Source: Wenzhouxiangella sp. (GTDB lineage Bacteria > Pseudomonadota > Gammaproteobacteria > Xanthomonadales > Wenzhouxiangellaceae). From it: a stretch of DNA of 8,320 nt. Both the position numbers and the translations under genes were made by a program. Of the stretch, positions 7,823 through 8,320 are shown one piece after another. Positions within the stretch are counted from its first letter, which is position 1; the number at the start of each line of letters is the position of its first letter. The stretch is from contig SKQI01000120.1 of assembly GCA_007119095.1 (NCBI GenBank), forward strand, positions 1 through 8,320, in the 5' to 3' direction. Under the pieces are notes generated by a model, which saw nothing but the letters and a program-made list of their open reading frames with translations, searched no databases and was not told the DNA's origin.

Positions 7823-7828
7823 TTCCTT
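7823..7828 (-). promoter_or_regulatory. Ribosome binding site that fixes the FKBP start
   Basis: AAGGAA on the minus strand lies 4 bases before the ATG at 7818. It is the best Shine-Dalgarno match seen in the window, and it decides against the longer in-frame reading from 7872 or 7860. Confidence 0.75.
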
Positions 7829-7860
7829 GGATATTTAAATGGAACCGCACAGAATAACAT

Positions 7861-7875
7861 GCCTTGCCTCAAGGC
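7861..7875 (-). terminator. Candidate hairpin terminator after the RuBisCO-like gene
   Basis: GCCTTG and CAAGGC form a perfect 6-base inverted repeat with a 3-base loop in the 112-base spacer between the RuBisCO-like stop (7931) and the FKBP start (7818). On the minus strand it is followed by AUGUUAUUCUG, which is only moderately U-rich. It could end transcription of the upstream gene, or be a leader hairpin of the FKBP transcript. The stem is short, so confidence is low. Confidence 0.35.
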
Positions 7876-7930
7876 CCCTGTTCAGCCCACACCGGGACAG
7901 ACGGTAACACGTGCTCCGGGGCGTCAAAGT

Positions 7931-8320
7931 TTACAGGGCGGCAATCGTTGCGCGCACTTTTTCGGCCATTTCCCGACCATGCAGCAGCAAATCACCGCCC
8001 ACTACCACGGCGCAGTCTGCGCCGTACTCGCGTGTCATCTCCGGCAAGTCCGACAGCCGCTTGCCGCCACCCGAGCAAGGCAGGGCTGGGCGATGTAGCC
8101 CCTGTTGATCAAGTAGCCGGCGATGAATGGCCTTTGCCGTGGCGTTGTCGCCCGTGCTGATGCGGCCGCCGCTGCCGGGGTAGATGACCAGGTCGGCGCC
8201 GGCCAGTCTGGGCAGGGTGCCGAAAACCAGTTCTGCGGCAATGCCGCTGTCGTTGCTCTGGGTCAGGCTGCCGGCCATGGCGGGGTGGGCCAGCCACATC
8301 AGGCCGTGGTCGCGGGCTGC
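7931..8320 (-). CDS. RuBisCO-like protein (form IV), C-terminal fragment cut by the right window edge
   Basis: The last 129 residues are visible; the frame is open to position 8320, so the N-terminal domain and most of the barrel are outside the window. They match the C-terminal half of the large-subunit TIM barrel. An HPAMAG strand (visible residues 12-17) stands where RuBisCO has HRAMH. LAGADLVIYPGSGGR (39-53) is strand 6 and loop 6. PCSGGG (81-86) and VVGGD (106-110) correspond to the phosphate-binding SGG and GG loops, and a final helix (about 113-128) follows. By my alignment the loop-6 lysine (K334 of RuBisCO) is R53, and the arginine after the strand-5 histidine is a proline. Both are typical of form IV proteins, which do not fix CO2 but handle related enolisable sugar phosphates or acids. 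The MtnW-type enolase and oxo-acid decarboxylase/isomerase roles are known in this superfamily, but the substrate here cannot be told. Ends with TAA at 7933-7931. Confidence 0.85.
   Translation of the reverse strand, partial: AARDHGLMWLAHPAMAGSLTQSNDSGIAAELVFGTLPRLAGADLVIYPGSGGRISTGDNATAKAIHRRLLDQQGLHRPALPCSGGGKRLSDLPEMTREYGADCAVVVGGDLLLHGREMAEKVRATIAAL

Noticed and set aside
7819..7872. An 18-residue N-terminal extension of the FKBP from an ATG at 7872
   Set aside because: The extension does not match SlyD, its start lies in a hairpin, and a strong Shine-Dalgarno site precedes the ATG at 7818.
7837..7872. A heat-shock (sigma-32-like) promoter before the FKBP gene, from CTTGAGG and CCATTTA on the minus strand
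   Set aside because: The two boxes are about 22 bases apart, too far for sigma-32, and the -10 match is incomplete.

Overview
The window is a compact, single-direction piece of bacterial chromosome. All five protein genes lie on the minus strand, so they are read from the right end towards position 1. The DNA is moderately GC-rich (about 60% by eye). The proteins look proteobacterial, most likely gammaproteobacterial: a close match to Uup, a SlyD-type FKBP and a membrane-anchored TPR protein kinase of the kind common in Xanthomonadales/Chromatiales-like lineages. The lineage is inferred from protein style only; no rRNA or tRNA is present.

In transcription order (right to left): (1) 8320-7931, the C-terminal end of a RuBisCO-like protein (form IV), cut by the window edge. 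(2) 7818-7351, a SlyD-type FKBP peptidyl-prolyl isomerase without the His/Cys-rich tail. (3) 7350-7181, an intergenic spacer rich in inverted repeats that fold better as minus-strand RNA. It contains a probable terminator and two alternative pairings of one segment. (4) 7180-4547, a CtpF/SERCA-like type II P-type cation ATPase in which most canonical Ca2+ ligands in M5, M6 and M8 are replaced by uncharged residues. (5) 4543-2663, the ABC-F ATPase Uup, starting with GTG 3 bases after the ATPase stop and in the same frame. (6) 2571-1, a receptor-like Ser/Thr protein kinase (kinase domain, one membrane helix, TPR region), cut by the left edge.

The ATPase and uup are probably one translationally coupled transcript. 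The RuBisCO-like gene, the FKBP gene and the kinase look like separate or loosely linked units, each behind a short spacer with a candidate hairpin or promoter. There is no clear common pathway. The FKBP, Uup and ATPase are housekeeping or stress functions (folding, ribosome-associated ATPase, ion homeostasis), and the kinase is a signalling protein whose partner is not visible.

No mobile element, CRISPR array, tRNA, rRNA or phage gene was seen. There is no gene-free stretch longer than about 170 bases. I did not find a clear new defence or biosynthetic system. The points most worth checking are the altered ion site of the ATPase, the switch-like RNA structure upstream of it, and the truncated RuBisCO-like protein.
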